DNA of 64,000 bases from Symmetrospora coprosmae (taxonomy: Eukaryota > Basidiomycota > Cystobasidiomycetes > Symmetrosporaceae): the NCBI GenBank assembly GCA_008802785.1, contig VUYT01000011.1, positions 372,001 through 436,000 of the forward strand, written 5' to 3'. Below, in pieces: positions 13,011 to 23,617 of this stretch. A program made the position numbers and the translations under genes. The notes beneath the pieces are model-generated. The model did not search any database. It was not told the origin of the DNA and saw only the letters and a program-made list of their open reading frames with translations. Each line of letters starts with the position of its first letter. Within the stretch, counting starts at the first letter, position 1.

Positions 13011-15962
13011 ATGGACGCCGGATGGAGAGGCGATGGGCATAGACTTGTAGAGGGATTGCCGCAGCAGGACCAGCGCGTATCGGGGCTTTCAGGCCCACCG
13101 AGCTCCCAACCAGAAGAGAGTGAACGCGCGAAAGACCGGTACTACGGCGATGGCGCGTCGCTATCACCGCGAAGTGTGTCATGGAATCGGAGTTGGAGAG
13201 GGACGGCGGCCACATCGAGCGAGCGCGAAGCTCCTCCATGGACAGGCACATCGGATCACTATACCCGCCAGCGTGGATCGGCAGTCGCCTCGACATCGGC
13301 TTCTACGTACGCTCAGCAGCAGCAGCCTGGTCGTTGGGGAGCCGACCCGGAAAGCGATGCAAAATCAGGGTTGCGGCTGCCGCCCATCTTTCTCCAGTCC
13401 CGACAGGGCTCTCCGGGGCAGCTTGTCCTACCGCATCGCACGGCTACTGGCGAGTACCGCGAAAGCTGGGCCACTCTCGGGCTGCCATTGCCGCCGACAT
13501 TGGTGAGCTTTGGTCCAGGGATGTGCGACGAAGGACACGCAAGAGCGCGGGGCTTCGAGACCGCAAGGCATTGGGACGTGAGAGAGTCAAGACTGGCGAT
13601 GCCAGGCGAGCAGTCGCTCAAGAGGAAGTGAGTCGCATAGGGTGATGCTCCCCCGTGCTGCTGGGGCGGTGTTGGATGCGAGGGTGCTGATGAGCTGATG
13701 TTATGAACTCGCACCGCTCTCGTTGAATGAAGGTCATCACCTCGAAGCCCATCTCGCTCGCCGTCACCGGCAAAGAACACGCGGCGCAAGGTGTCTCCAT
13801 CCCTCGCTCGCTCTCCAACGCCTGGCTCGCCGCTGCCAGAAGAGGGCGGTTGGACCTACCGCCTTGAACTCGCCCAGCAACCCACCCGCGGGCGGTCCTG
13901 TGGACAGGGAGACGCTGACCGGCGGGCTCTCTCGGCGCCTCTCATCGCCAGATTGCGGGTCTACGATGCCCAGAATGGCAGCGAAGAGGACCTCGAGTGT
14001 GTCTCAGACTCGCTCCTGCGCCTGGAGATTTATAGCTGACCACTTCGTGCCTTCAGCCGCATCGACACGACCTTCTTGATATGCGCTGCGGATCTCTGGT
14101 CAGCAGACGGGACAGAGGAGAAGAACCTCGTTCAGCATCCAAATCACGGCCACTCCAGCTCGAGAACGGCTCGACCATTGTCTGGCGCTGTTGGCCCTGC
14201 CTCCTCCTCATCGGCGTCTCCAGGACCCACAGCCAGAGCTCTACCCTCCGTGCCGACCGTCAAGCGGCCAGCAACAGCGAGCACAGTACTGACGCCTGCT
14301 CCTCAGCGAAAGCGGGTCGAAGCTGCTCGTCAATCATTGCCTGAATCTCAAGCTAGACAGCTTGCTGCACCCTCGGCTACTCTCTCCGCCACCGAAGCGG
14401 TAGGTTTCGGGCCAGCACTGCCATCCCACCAGCTGCAATTATTGCTGACGATCGCTTCCATCCATTCTCAGTATTCATTAGCGCAATACTCATTGTCTGG
14501 ACCCATCAGCAATGACTCCATCTCGGACCGTAGCCCCCCGCATTCCCCAGCGATACATACCAGCCAGGAAGCGCTCGACGAATCACATACCTACACGTAC
14601 GCCTATCCCCGTCGAATCGAGCCCCGAGAGACCATTGAGGGCAGCTCCCCAACGCGAATAGCCAGAGAAGCAGAGCTCGCAATGCCATTAGACGCCATGC
14701 CGCGACCTTCGTGGCGCAGGGCATCGATACCCGGTACCGATACCTCACCGCCTATGTCCACTTTCGCCTTCCAAGCACCTCAAACGCACAATCAGCAGGT
14801 CCCTCTTGACCCTTCACAGCCGCCAATGCAGGCATTCGGCGGGCCGGAATCTCTCGGCCCACCGCATTGGCCACCTCCGCCAGAAGCTGGCCCGTCCAAT
14901 CCATGGAGAAAGACCTCTACCTCTTCGTCAGCGTCGACGAGCATGAGTGCTCGCCCTTTCACGGCCATGACGAATCGCCCATCAACAAGCGCCACGAGCG
15001 CATCCATGCTCGCAGGCGGCTCCAGTGGGCCGCCGCCATCGACTGCCACGTCCATTGGTGGAGGCATGCGCAAGTCCTTTATGCCTCCTTTCGCAGCGGG
15101 TCCCGCCCTGTCCCCGCTTCCCGCTTCTCCATCTCCGCCTCTGGATCCAGACGGTTCCGCACCGCTTCCTCCGCTTCAGCAGCCGCAGCCGTTGTCTCGC
15201 CCGTCCACGCGATCGACTAATTCCGAGTATGCTTGCGTGAAGAATCTCGTCGGAGCGCTCACGACAAACGCCCACAAGCTCAAACCGCCAGACGAGTCGG
15301 GCATGGGCATCTTTTTCGTTTTCCACGACCTGAGGTTGGTACCCCGGCGGACTCATCGAGCATAGAGGGGTCATGGGCGACAAGTGCTTCGCGCTGATAT
15401 GTCTTCACCTATTGCTGCAGCGTCCGGACGGAAGGCACTTTTCGTCTTCGTCTTCGCCTGGTGTCGATAGGAAGGTGCGTCATCGAGGCGGGGCGGATTG
15501 GGTATTTGTTTTGACCATCGCTTTCTCCTCTCGCAGCGCCGAAACAGGTCTCCACACTGGCAGGAGGCCTGTCCTCTGCGAGGCGTTGACCCAACCATTC
15601 GAGGTCATGCCGGCCAAGAAGTTTCCAGGCATGCTTGATCCAACTCCGCTTAGCCAAGCGTTCGCTAAGCAAGGGCTGCGCATACCGACTGTGAGTAGAA
15701 TGCTTAGATCGAGAGACATCAGAGAGGGTGTTGAGCTGACATGGAGTTCTGGTGGTTTCAGCGGAAAGGGGCGAACAGGAAGCGGCGCAAGACAGACGAG
15801 GACACGGCGGGAGCGGGACTGCAGAGAGGCGCAGGAGCAGAATCGTTACCGATTCCGACAAGGGGTTTGGGGCAGAGGAGCAACGGAACGGACGGTGAGA
15901 CAACCCCGATGCCCGAGGAGAATTTCGACCCGGAGGATCAAGAAGACAGTCCGCCTCCGTGA
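13011..15962 (+). CDS. velB: VelB-like velvet-domain regulator
   Basis: Fungal developmental and secondary-metabolism regulator that binds DNA as velvet dimers (family knowledge). Visible exons are 13011-13627, 13733-13996, 14057-15334, 15421-15474, 15537-15690 and 15762-15962; all joins keep frame. The first half of the velvet fold is in exon 2 (YRLELAQQPTRGRSCG, ALSAPLIARLRVYDAQNG) and continues after the intron as RIDTTFLICAADLWSADGT. The second half starts near 15229 (YACVKNLVGALTTNAHK), followed by GIFFVFHDL, SVRTEGTFRLRLRL and EVMPAKKFPGMLDPTPLSQ, and ends with a basic RKGANRKRRKT segment that looks like an NLS. Between the halves lies about 345 residues of Ser/Pro-rich sequence. A mid-domain insertion is the mark of VelB rather than VosA or VeA, but VelB's is usually near 100 residues. 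The N-terminal 200 residues are disordered and their start is uncertain. Confidence 0.85.
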
Positions 15963-16377
15963 GACCCACACCGGCCGCTTCCGCCCTGATCTCCGCTTGA
16001 TGTCGATCGTCACCGCGATTGTCCAGTGATGCGACTGGCGCACTCTGGTCCAATCAATAGTTCTCTGCGATAAGGGCGGTGATGGCGGGTCTGCCAGAGG
16101 GCAGTCAGCCAACACCTACAGTGCAGCCAGGAGCGACCGAACGACACTTTGAAGCTCGGCATACAGGAGCAAATGTATTAGCGTTAGCTTAGGCAAAAGT
16201 ATATGCAGTCAACGGAATCAGTCGCAATGTACGAAAAACGAGGATTCAGGCGCCAGGTGCATTCGCGGAAAGGTCCGGCAAGTCGACTGGCCAATGGTTT
16301 GCAACCCGCATGCTACGATACATGACGATGGCGTTGATATAGAGCGCAGCGTCGCTCATCCTCTCAACAGCGTTGAT
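15963..16377. other. Convergent intergenic region
   Basis: The region lies between the stop of the velvet gene and the stop of the PPR gene on the other strand. It should contain both 3' ends; no gene or clear structural element was seen. Confidence 0.5.
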
Positions 16378-19300
16378 CTAGAGCCGACTGGCAAGCCTGG
16401 AGGCCCGGAGGTTGGCCTTTTCCCTGTACTCCTGGATAGCGCGCACAGTGAGCGGATACGACTGTGTGATCTTGTCCACCTGTTCCGCGGCCGCCTCTTG
16501 TCTCCGCGCCGCTGCCTGCCTCGCTTCCTGGTCAAATGCATCGCTATCGTTGCTGCTCAGCCGCAGCGGGACGGTATCGCGGACCTGTCGCAAACGCGCT
16601 AGGGCATCCTCCAGCACGCGGAGTGTCGCAGCGTGCGCAGTCCAGGTATTGCGATGCGAGCGCTCGCGCAGCCAGTTGAAGGAGCGAGTCAGATCGCCTG
16701 GCGCGGTTACGGACTCGGATCGTTGTTGTCGGCGCATAGGTGGATCAGAGGTGGCAAGCGAGGTAGCCGAGTACTCCCTTGCAGGGCTGCGCGATGCAGC
16801 TTCTTCTGTGTCTAGAGCATGTGATACCAGAGCCTGGTCTGTTGCATCCGGCTCTCCATCTTCCGTCCCACGTCGGTCCGACCCTCCCGCAGCGAGTGAC
16901 GGCCCGCGAGACCTGCTGCTTGACTCCTCTGCTCCTGGCAAGGTGAGCTTGTCTCCTCTTCGCGCTAGATATTCCTTCTCGCCCACGTGCGCCTCGTGCG
17001 ACCGATTAGGAGGGCGTATGGGCGTCTCTGCTCTGGCCGCCTGGACCTCGCGGACATGGTCTGCTGCCTGGAGAAATTCTTGATGATCGTACGTGTCGAG
17101 GTTCTCGTCGACAATGTCGTTGCTGCGGCCTTCTAAAGAAGGCAAGGCTAGCGCGGTAGCCTCTTGCAAGAGGACCGTCTCGACTGTCCAGAATGCGCGG
17201 TCGAGCTCGCCCGCTCGGACGAGCGCAACGGCGAGATGGTTCCAGTTTGCCGCATCGAACCCGAACCCTTCGCTCTGCAGTTTCATCCATACGCTCGCAA
17301 TCTCGGCGTGCAGGTTGTTGGCGGACAGCGCGTCAATGTAAATGGACAGGGGCAGGCAGAGCAGGTTGCGCCGAGAGGGGTCGATTGGCCTTGCTACGCC
17401 TGGGCCGCCTCTCTCGGACTTTGTGGTCTCCGACAGCAGCTGAGCGTGGTCTTGCTTTGTCGTGCTGAGGGCCAAGCTGTGCAGCGCGTCCCAGATCTGC
17501 TGCAGGCCTTGCATATCGTTCGTCCGCCTGTATGCGTCGAGCAGGGCGGTGTAGATGTGCACAGACGGCTTGGCCCCGGGCAGACTGAGCATCTCCCGGA
17601 ACTTCTCTGTAGCCTTCTGCGCCACGTCGACTGCCTCCTCTAGGCGGTGGCGCGAGTCTTCCTGTCGAGCGAGACTGCCTGACTCGTCCTCCTGCTTACC
17701 CGCCTCGAGCGCCTTGGCGTTCGCGCCCGGCCCCGCTGCTAGCAGGTTACTTGCGGCTGTAGGCGGCCGGCTAAGCGCTGCAATCTGCCCATACGCTGTG
17801 ATGATCGGGCCGTACACGCTCTGCAGCGCCGTCCCATTTGCAGCATTCTTGTCCTCCTGGTATGGTCCACGGCCGAGGCGCTTTCTCTTCAGTTCACCGC
17901 CATCCGCAGCATCCGTGGCCGCAGGCTGAATGTAGCCAGCGAGGAATTCGTCCAGCAAGCCACGAACGACAGCCTCTGCCCGAGGGTCGGTGACTTGCGC
18001 GTCGGCGTATGCGCCAATGAGGATGGACCAAGTAGCCGAGGACGGCCGTATGCCGCGCCGGACCATCTCTTCGTAGTAGTCCCTGGCCGAGTCGAGCTGC
18101 CCCGCGCGCAGGAAGCCCTTGATCATGATGGAGAACGCGTACACGTTGGCCATGGACTGGCGCGCTGCTCCAGAATCACCGCCAGCGCCATCTTTGCGCC
18201 GACTCGGCGCAGCAACGCGCGGGTCGTGCTTCCACCTGGGCCCGCCCTGCGTTTCGACCCTAAAGTTGCCGTTATTGCTGCTCCCAGGCCGCTCCGCAGG
18301 GAGCGCGTCCATCTTTCTGAAGATCTCCTCTGCAAAGTCCAGCATACCCGCATCACACGTGGCCTGCAGGAGGAGGGCGAACGTCTTGCTGGACGGCTTG
18401 ATGCCGCGGTTGACGAGGCCGGAGTAGACGCGGATGACCTCGGAGACGGGAGCGCCCATGAGGACGTACGCCTTGATGAGGGTGGTGCACGCGTGCAGGT
18501 CGGGCGTGTAAGGGTGTTCAGGCGGATGCGCGTCGAGCCACTCGAACAGCGCGACAGCCTCGTCCCACTGCCCGGCCTCGACGTGCGCGTTCATGAGCGA
18601 CGTGTAGATAGCTAGCGAAGGGGTGAGGCCGCGCTCGGCCTCCATATGGTCGATGACGCGCCTGGCCGACTCTGGGTCGCGCCGCCGCGCAAACAGCGTG
18701 ACGAGGTGCAGAAAGACGGCCTCGCCTGGTCGGGAGCGCCCGTCCACCTGCTCTCCCTCCGCGAGCTGCGCTTCCTCCAATAGCGCAGCGCGCTTGTCCA
18801 TCCGGTGCAGCACGCTGAATGCCCCGTCGACGTCCATCTGCTGTACGTACCCGCGCATGAGGGTGCCGTACGACGAGCGCGAGTAGCGGAACGAGAGCGC
18901 GTCGGCGTTGGCCTCATAGTGCTCGATGAGCGCCTCCATGTGCTCCGTGTCGCTGAACGGCAGGTGCAGGCGGACCATGTCGCCAAGCAGGGCAGCCGAC
19001 TGCTTGCGCGCGATATCGCTGTCGGCGGCGTCGCTGTCGAACGTGTGCGTGAGGAACTTGCGCGTAAAGCGGTAGAACCTTCCCCTGAGCGCAGAGTATT
19101 CGTTTGCGAGGTCCGGCGAGAGCGTGGTCCCCTTGGCCGACAAGGCAAAGACCTCATTGCGTATCGAGTCGAGCGTCTTGAGCTTGCGCTTGGTGAGGAG
19201 GTGCGAGGTGGACTGCTTCGGTTGGCGGACGCGCTGTGGGCTGGCTCGCACCTGCTGTCGCGCTGTGTCGGCGACTGCGTCACCATTTTGCCGGTACAGC

Positions 19301-20064
19301 TTGTCTGCAGTGTAGCCCGAGTCCAGCGCGTGCTCATCCTGCTGTACAGCTCGGCCCTTTCCCTTTGTGTCGAGTCTTGCGGACGTCGACGGCGGGTAGG
19401 GAGGTTCACCGCCTCTATCGTATGCATGCATCTGCTCTGCAAAGTGCTGCTCTTGGTTTGCAGTCGCTGAGGTCGATAGGCGCCGCTTGTGCAGCGGTAG
19501 CGGGGCTGACGAGCTGGGGTACCTCTGTGGTGAGGGCGAGGCGAAGAGGGCCGAGCGCGAACCTCGCGGCACAGACACGGATGCAGCGTACGGTGATGCT
19601 GGCGTGGGTGCATGCGATGCTGCTACAGGCGATAGCCCAAGCGAGCGAGAGGACGACGGCGGTGCCGCAGACGCCCGAAATTTGGGGATCCAGCCGAGAT
19701 GTTGACGTGAAGGGCGGACGCTGGCGGGAGCGACGGCAGAGGCAGTCGGAATCGATGCAGGGATGCTCGAGGCGCTTGTGGACGCTGCCGTATTGCCAGA
19801 GTGGCCGAACGAGGGGCTGAAGAACAGCAGCACCTCAGGACCGGTGGCGGCGACGACGCTGGACGCGCTCCCGCTGCTGCTGCCTGCATCGTGGTGATGA
19901 TGGCTGATGCTCCGACGTGAGCCTCTACCACCTCGACTAGACAGCAGCAGTCGTGCACCACACTGGCATCGCGGTCTGCTGCTGCTGCTGCTGCTGCTGT
20001 GGTGATGAGTCGATGCTGCGACTGCCTGCAAGGTGCTCGATGGCCGCAGTCGGACAGTGGCCAT
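16378..20064 (-). CDS. Mitochondrial pentatricopeptide-repeat protein
   Basis: A single uninterrupted frame of about 1,228 codons. The chosen start (MATVRLRPSSTLQAVAA) opens an Arg/Ser/Ala-rich, acid-poor segment typical of a mitochondrial presequence; an in-frame ATG at 20250 would add 62 residues and consume the divergent promoter. The middle holds helical pairs with PPR spacing, for example LAIYTSLMNAHVEAGQWDEA, TCTTLIKAYV-like ACTTLIKAYVLMG, KTFALLLQATCDAGMLDFAE, YAFSIMIKGFLRAGQLDSAR and SVHIYTALLDAYRR. Such proteins bind specific mitochondrial RNAs for processing, stability or translation. I cannot assign a known yeast counterpart (Pet309, Aep3 or others). A Ser run near the N-terminus is encoded by a CTG-type repeat at about 19978-19999. 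It is unusual here in having no intron across 3.7 kb. Confidence 0.85.
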   Translation of the reverse strand: MATVRLRPSSTLQAVAASTHHHSSSSSSSRPRCQCGARLLLSSRGGRGSRRSISHHHHDAGSSSGSASSVVAATGPEVLLFFSPSFGHSGNTAASTSASSIPASIPTASAVAPASVRPSRQHLGWIPKFRASAAPPSSSRSLGLSPVAASHAPTPASPYAASVSVPRGSRSALFASPSPQRYPSSSAPLPLHKRRLSTSATANQEQHFAEQMHAYDRGGEPPYPPSTSARLDTKGKGRAVQQDEHALDSGYTADKLYRQNGDAVADTARQQVRASPQRVRQPKQSTSHLLTKRKLKTLDSIRNEVFALSAKGTTLSPDLANEYSALRGRFYRFTRKFLTHTFDSDAADSDIARKQSAALLGDMVRLHLPFSDTEHMEALIEHYEANADALSFRYSRSSYGTLMRGYVQQMDVDGAFSVLHRMDKRAALLEEAQLAEGEQVDGRSRPGEAVFLHLVTLFARRRDPESARRVIDHMEAERGLTPSLAIYTSLMNAHVEAGQWDEAVALFEWLDAHPPEHPYTPDLHACTTLIKAYVLMGAPVSEVIRVYSGLVNRGIKPSSKTFALLLQATCDAGMLDFAEEIFRKMDALPAERPGSSNNGNFRVETQGGPRWKHDPRVAAPSRRKDGAGGDSGAARQSMANVYAFSIMIKGFLRAGQLDSARDYYEEMVRRGIRPSSATWSILIGAYADAQVTDPRAEAVVRGLLDEFLAGYIQPAATDAADGGELKRKRLGRGPYQEDKNAANGTALQSVYGPIITAYGQIAALSRPPTAASNLLAAGPGANAKALEAGKQEDESGSLARQEDSRHRLEEAVDVAQKATEKFREMLSLPGAKPSVHIYTALLDAYRRTNDMQGLQQIWDALHSLALSTTKQDHAQLLSETTKSERGGPGVARPIDPSRRNLLCLPLSIYIDALSANNLHAEIASVWMKLQSEGFGFDAANWNHLAVALVRAGELDRAFWTVETVLLQEATALALPSLEGRSNDIVDENLDTYDHQEFLQAADHVREVQAARAETPIRPPNRSHEAHVGEKEYLARRGDKLTLPGAEESSSRSRGPSLAAGGSDRRGTEDGEPDATDQALVSHALDTEEAASRSPAREYSATSLATSDPPMRRQQRSESVTAPGDLTRSFNWLRERSHRNTWTAHAATLRVLEDALARLRQVRDTVPLRLSSNDSDAFDQEARQAAARRQEAAAEQVDKITQSYPLTVRAIQEYREKANLRASRLASRL

Positions 20065-20276
20065 CACTGCAGGATAGCAGCAACGAGCAACGCGATGAGC
20101 TACACGAGCATGCAATGGCATGACGTGTCCCATACAGAAACTCACGATGGCTCGTGTCCTGGCCGTTGAGGCGATTGCGCAGTGCGATGACTGCGATGCG
20201 ATGAATGCGAGAGTGGGCAGGAGGAGGAGCCGCAGAGGAACATCATCCATAGACCATACGAGTACACAATATCACG
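20065..20276. promoter_or_regulatory. Short shared promoter between PPR gene and ARH1
   Basis: About 210 bp separates the inferred start codons of two divergent genes for mitochondrial proteins, so both promoters must share it. No specific binding site was identified. Confidence 0.5.
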
Positions 20277-22311
20277 ATGGCGACGACGACAGCGGCGATG
20301 GCGTCCACGTCCTCGATGAGATGCATAGCGCAGTATCGCACCTCGGCCTTGCATGTATGGCGATGCAGTCCCTCCCTCACGCCCAAGCCTGCAGGAGCTG
20401 CTCCCTGTCGTCATCGACGCGCCTGGCCACCACCACCACCACCGCCGCAACGTCGCAGCATCCACACAAGCCCGGCAAGGATGGCCTCGACATCCTCGTC
20501 ATCGCCTCTGTCCCTCCACGCTCGACCGCTCAGACTCGCCATCGTCGGCGCTGGGCCAGCCGGGTTCTACGCGGCGGCTCGCCTGTTCGGGCTTCCAGGC
20601 TCCGACAAGCTCCGCATAGACATGTACGAGGAGCTCCCCGTCCCATTCGGTCTCGTGCGATACGGTGTCGCTCCTGATCATCCAGAAGTAAAAGTGCGTG
20701 CCGCGTGCGCGGAGCCGGATGGGCTGCCTCTATCTGCGCGTCGTGCACCTCTCTGACCAGATTCCGGCTTTCTCCTATATCACGCGGACGTGCCTTCTGC
20801 AGAACTGCATACACAAGTTCGAAGAGGTCGCTGCAGACCCACGCTTCCAGTTCTTTGGCAACGTGCAGATTGGCGGGCCAGCTCGCGAATCTCCCGCGCC
20901 TTCTTCAGCCTCCGCCGCGACATCGACGTTCACCTCCGTCCACCCATCGCACCAACCCACTTCGCATGCTCTGTCCATCCCGCTTGCCTATCTTCGACAG
21001 TTCTACAACGGAATCCTCTTCACCTACGGCGCGTCCCACGACCGCTCCCTGGGTCCATCAGTCCGCAACGATGACTCGACGACGCTCGAGAACGTCCTCT
21101 CGGCACGGAGCTTTGTCCACTGGTACAACGGCCACCCTCACTCGCCCTTTCACAGGGGCGAGGCGACGCTCGACCTGTCCACCCTGCAGAGCGCCAGCAT
21201 CATTGGGCAAGGAAACGTCGCTCTCGACTGCGCTCGCATCCTCCTGTCTGGCGGCAAAGAAGGCGAGGCGGTGAGCAAGCTCAAAGGAACAGACATCCCC
21301 GAGTCGGTCCTCGCGACGCTGCGAGAGAGCACAATCTCCTCGGTCGACATTGTCGGCCGGCGCGGTCCCCTGCAGTTCGCAGGGACGACAAAGGAGGTCC
21401 GCGAGCTCGTGACGCTCGACGAGGCGGGCGTGTCATTCCACCTGACACCGGAGGACAAGCGCCTCGTCGACGGCGCGCTCGCCGAGCTCAAGCGCTTCGA
21501 GGAGCTGGGCGGCAAGATGGAGAACGCGCGCATGAAGAAGCGCCTCCTCGGGCTGATGCAGAAGCCGGCCCCTCCCGACTCGACAAAGGCCAAGAAGTGG
21601 TCGCTATCCTTCTGCCAATCGCCCGTCGCGCTCCTCGGCGCCGGCGGATCCGGGACCGGACCAATCAGGTCGGTCGCGTACGAGGTCAACGATCTGCAGC
21701 CCGCATCGACATCCACTCTGCCGAGCAGCGAGCTCGTCGACCCGAGCGCCATGCTCGCCCGCGGCACGGGCCAGACGGTCGAGAAGCAGACCGACCTGCT
21801 CCTCAAGAGTGTGGGATACAGGTCGATCGGGATCGAGGGCCTGCCGTTCGACGAGCGCAAGGGCGTCGTGCGGAACGCAGGCGGGCGCGTGCAGGATGCG
21901 GACGGGAAAGACGTGAGTGCCCTCAGCGCTTCTTGAGTGCCATGAGGGCACGTATGACTGACATTCGCTGCATCTTTCAATCGCTTGCTGCAGCTCCCTG
22001 GGCTGTACGTCTCTGGCTGGCTCGCCCGCGGCCCGAACGGCGTCATCGCGACGACCATGTACGACGCCTTCGAGACGGCAGACCTCATCGCGTCCGACCT
22101 CGGCGCACCCTCCTCCAGCACTTCCAGTCCAATCTCAGCCGGCGTGCCGGACCTGCCCAAGTTGCAGGATGCCGGGTTCGGCGCGCAGAGGATCGTCAGC
22201 TGGGACGAGTGGCGCGCTATCGATGCTGAGGAGCGCAAGCGGGGAAGTAAGCTCGGCAAGGAGAGGGAGAAGCTTACAAGGGTGCAGGACATGCTCGCAG
22301 TGCTTGGGTGA
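20277..22311 (+). CDS. ARH1: Adrenodoxin reductase / NADPH:ferredoxin oxidoreductase
   Basis: Mitochondrial FAD enzyme that passes electrons from NADPH to ferredoxin for Fe-S cluster assembly and related reactions. Three exons keep frame: 20277-20693, 20803-21912 and 21994-22311, with introns of 109 and 81 nt. A long Arg/Ser/Pro-rich leader ends near SIHTSPARM. The FAD motif RLAIVGAGPAGFYAA is followed by the family signature PVPFGLVRYGVAPDHPEVK, then FGNVQIGG. The NADPH site is SIIGQGNVALDCARILL, followed by DIVGRRGPLQ. The C-terminal block GLYVSGWLARGPNGVIATT and the end VQDMLAVLG are typical of the family. The product of 632 residues is longer than usual because of the leader and a Ser/Thr-rich insertion after the first FAD segment. 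Confidence 0.95.
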
Positions 22312-22566
22312 TGCCTCTCCCTCGGCCGGGCCATGCGGCTTCATGCGAGTCGTGCCGCGGCGCTCGGCGTCGGCCGATCTGCTCCGCCAGGCGAAAGTGC
22401 TACCGCAGGGCCGTTCACGCGGTCAGCGTATGTCTGTACTGTCGAGATCTGGCCTGTCTGGCCGAATCGCTGTCTTGTCTGGTCCGGTCACAGGCCCGGA
22501 TTCTCGATCCAGCCCACATCGCCGTCCCAGCCGCCACTGGCTTACATACTGCAGATAGCTGTCAAC

Positions 22567-23550
22567 ATGCACGCACGCAACAATACAAACGGTAGCTCTG
22601 GCCCACGATTCGCTCTCCTGCTTGGTCTCTCAGCTGTTGCATGCCAATCACAAAGTAGTAGCTCAAATGGCAACAGTCAGCCTCAGGTATGTATGCAAGA
22701 GGGAGGGAGGCTTTAGCCAATCTCTAGCACACTGAAGTCCCTCCTCTATCGTCACGAACAGCCACGATCCATCATCCTTCTTCCGAACGCTTGAGCAGCT
22801 GGACCAGGAGCAGACTGCCGTGCTGTGCGTGCCTTGTCCACTTCGAAAACTCTCGATCAAGGAGCGCCAGCTGACTTTCTCCTTTCGCACGATGACAGAG
22901 CCATATGCCCAATCCCACCGTCACAGTCAACATCAGATAGACTCGCCCGCCCGGCGGTGTCTTTGGCAACTGCGCCGGGCACGGAACTCATCAATTCTCC
23001 AGTCGCCGCAAAAACCACTACTGAATCGAGCCACTTGACGCACCACGTTAGGCTGTCCCCCTTCAGCTCAACACCAGGGCTGTCTGTCTTCAGGGCCAAG
23101 AGCTTCAAGGCGTCTGAGGACGGGAACAGCTCCGCCTTGTCCAGCAAGAGCAGTTCACTCGCTCGTCGCTGGTTCGGGCCCTACGCCGCCGACGCGAAAA
23201 GCCTTGCACATCTGCTGGTCGCGTCGCCGAGCCGCATTCAACTCGCCCACATCGGGGACTATCAGGAGCAGCGGCATCTCGCCGAGGCGACGCACTTCTA
23301 CCGTCTGAAGAAGGCGACTAGAGGGCAGAAGGCAAGGCCCGAGGGCGACAAGCCGTTGCGATGCGAGCCGCAACGAGCTGTGAAGCCCGTGAAGCGTCTC
23401 ATTGAGCGGGCGGCCAGCGACCTCGCGGCTTGGAGGGATGCGGGAAGCAAAGAAGCTGGAAGCTTGCTGCACGAGCAGATGATGGAGCAGGAGGTATTGC
23501 ATGTTAGGCTGAGAGGCTCCAAGGAAGCGAGAATGGATCTAGATCTGTAG
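22567..23550 (+). CDS. Uncharacterised basic protein (two-exon model)
   Basis: I do not recognise this protein. The best model joins exon 1 (22567-22686, MHARNNTNGSSGPRFALLLG, a possible signal or membrane segment) through a GTATGT donor to a pyrimidine-rich acceptor at 22926. The frame then stays open to 23550, giving about 247 residues. The second half is helical and Lys/Arg/Glu-rich (RRWFGPYAADAKSLAHLL, IQLAHIGDYQEQRHLAEAT, LIERAASDLAAWRDAGSKEA). That frame has no internal early Met, so an upstream exon is needed. It converges on STE24, with stops under 70 bp apart. A minus-strand frame with a hydrophobic stretch overlaps it, so the strand is not certain. Confidence 0.45.
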
Positions 23551-23617
23551 GCCCTCCTCTTTCTAGCTGCGATTCCACGGCCAATGCCAGTCTGCACAGC
23601 TCGGTCTGGTCTCTGCC

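Noticed and set aside
22772-22969. Minus-strand frame with a hydrophobic segment (LTVTVGLGIWLC)
   Set aside because: Short, starts without a clear ATG context and lies opposite the better-supported plus-strand gene. Kept only as a reason to doubt the strand there.
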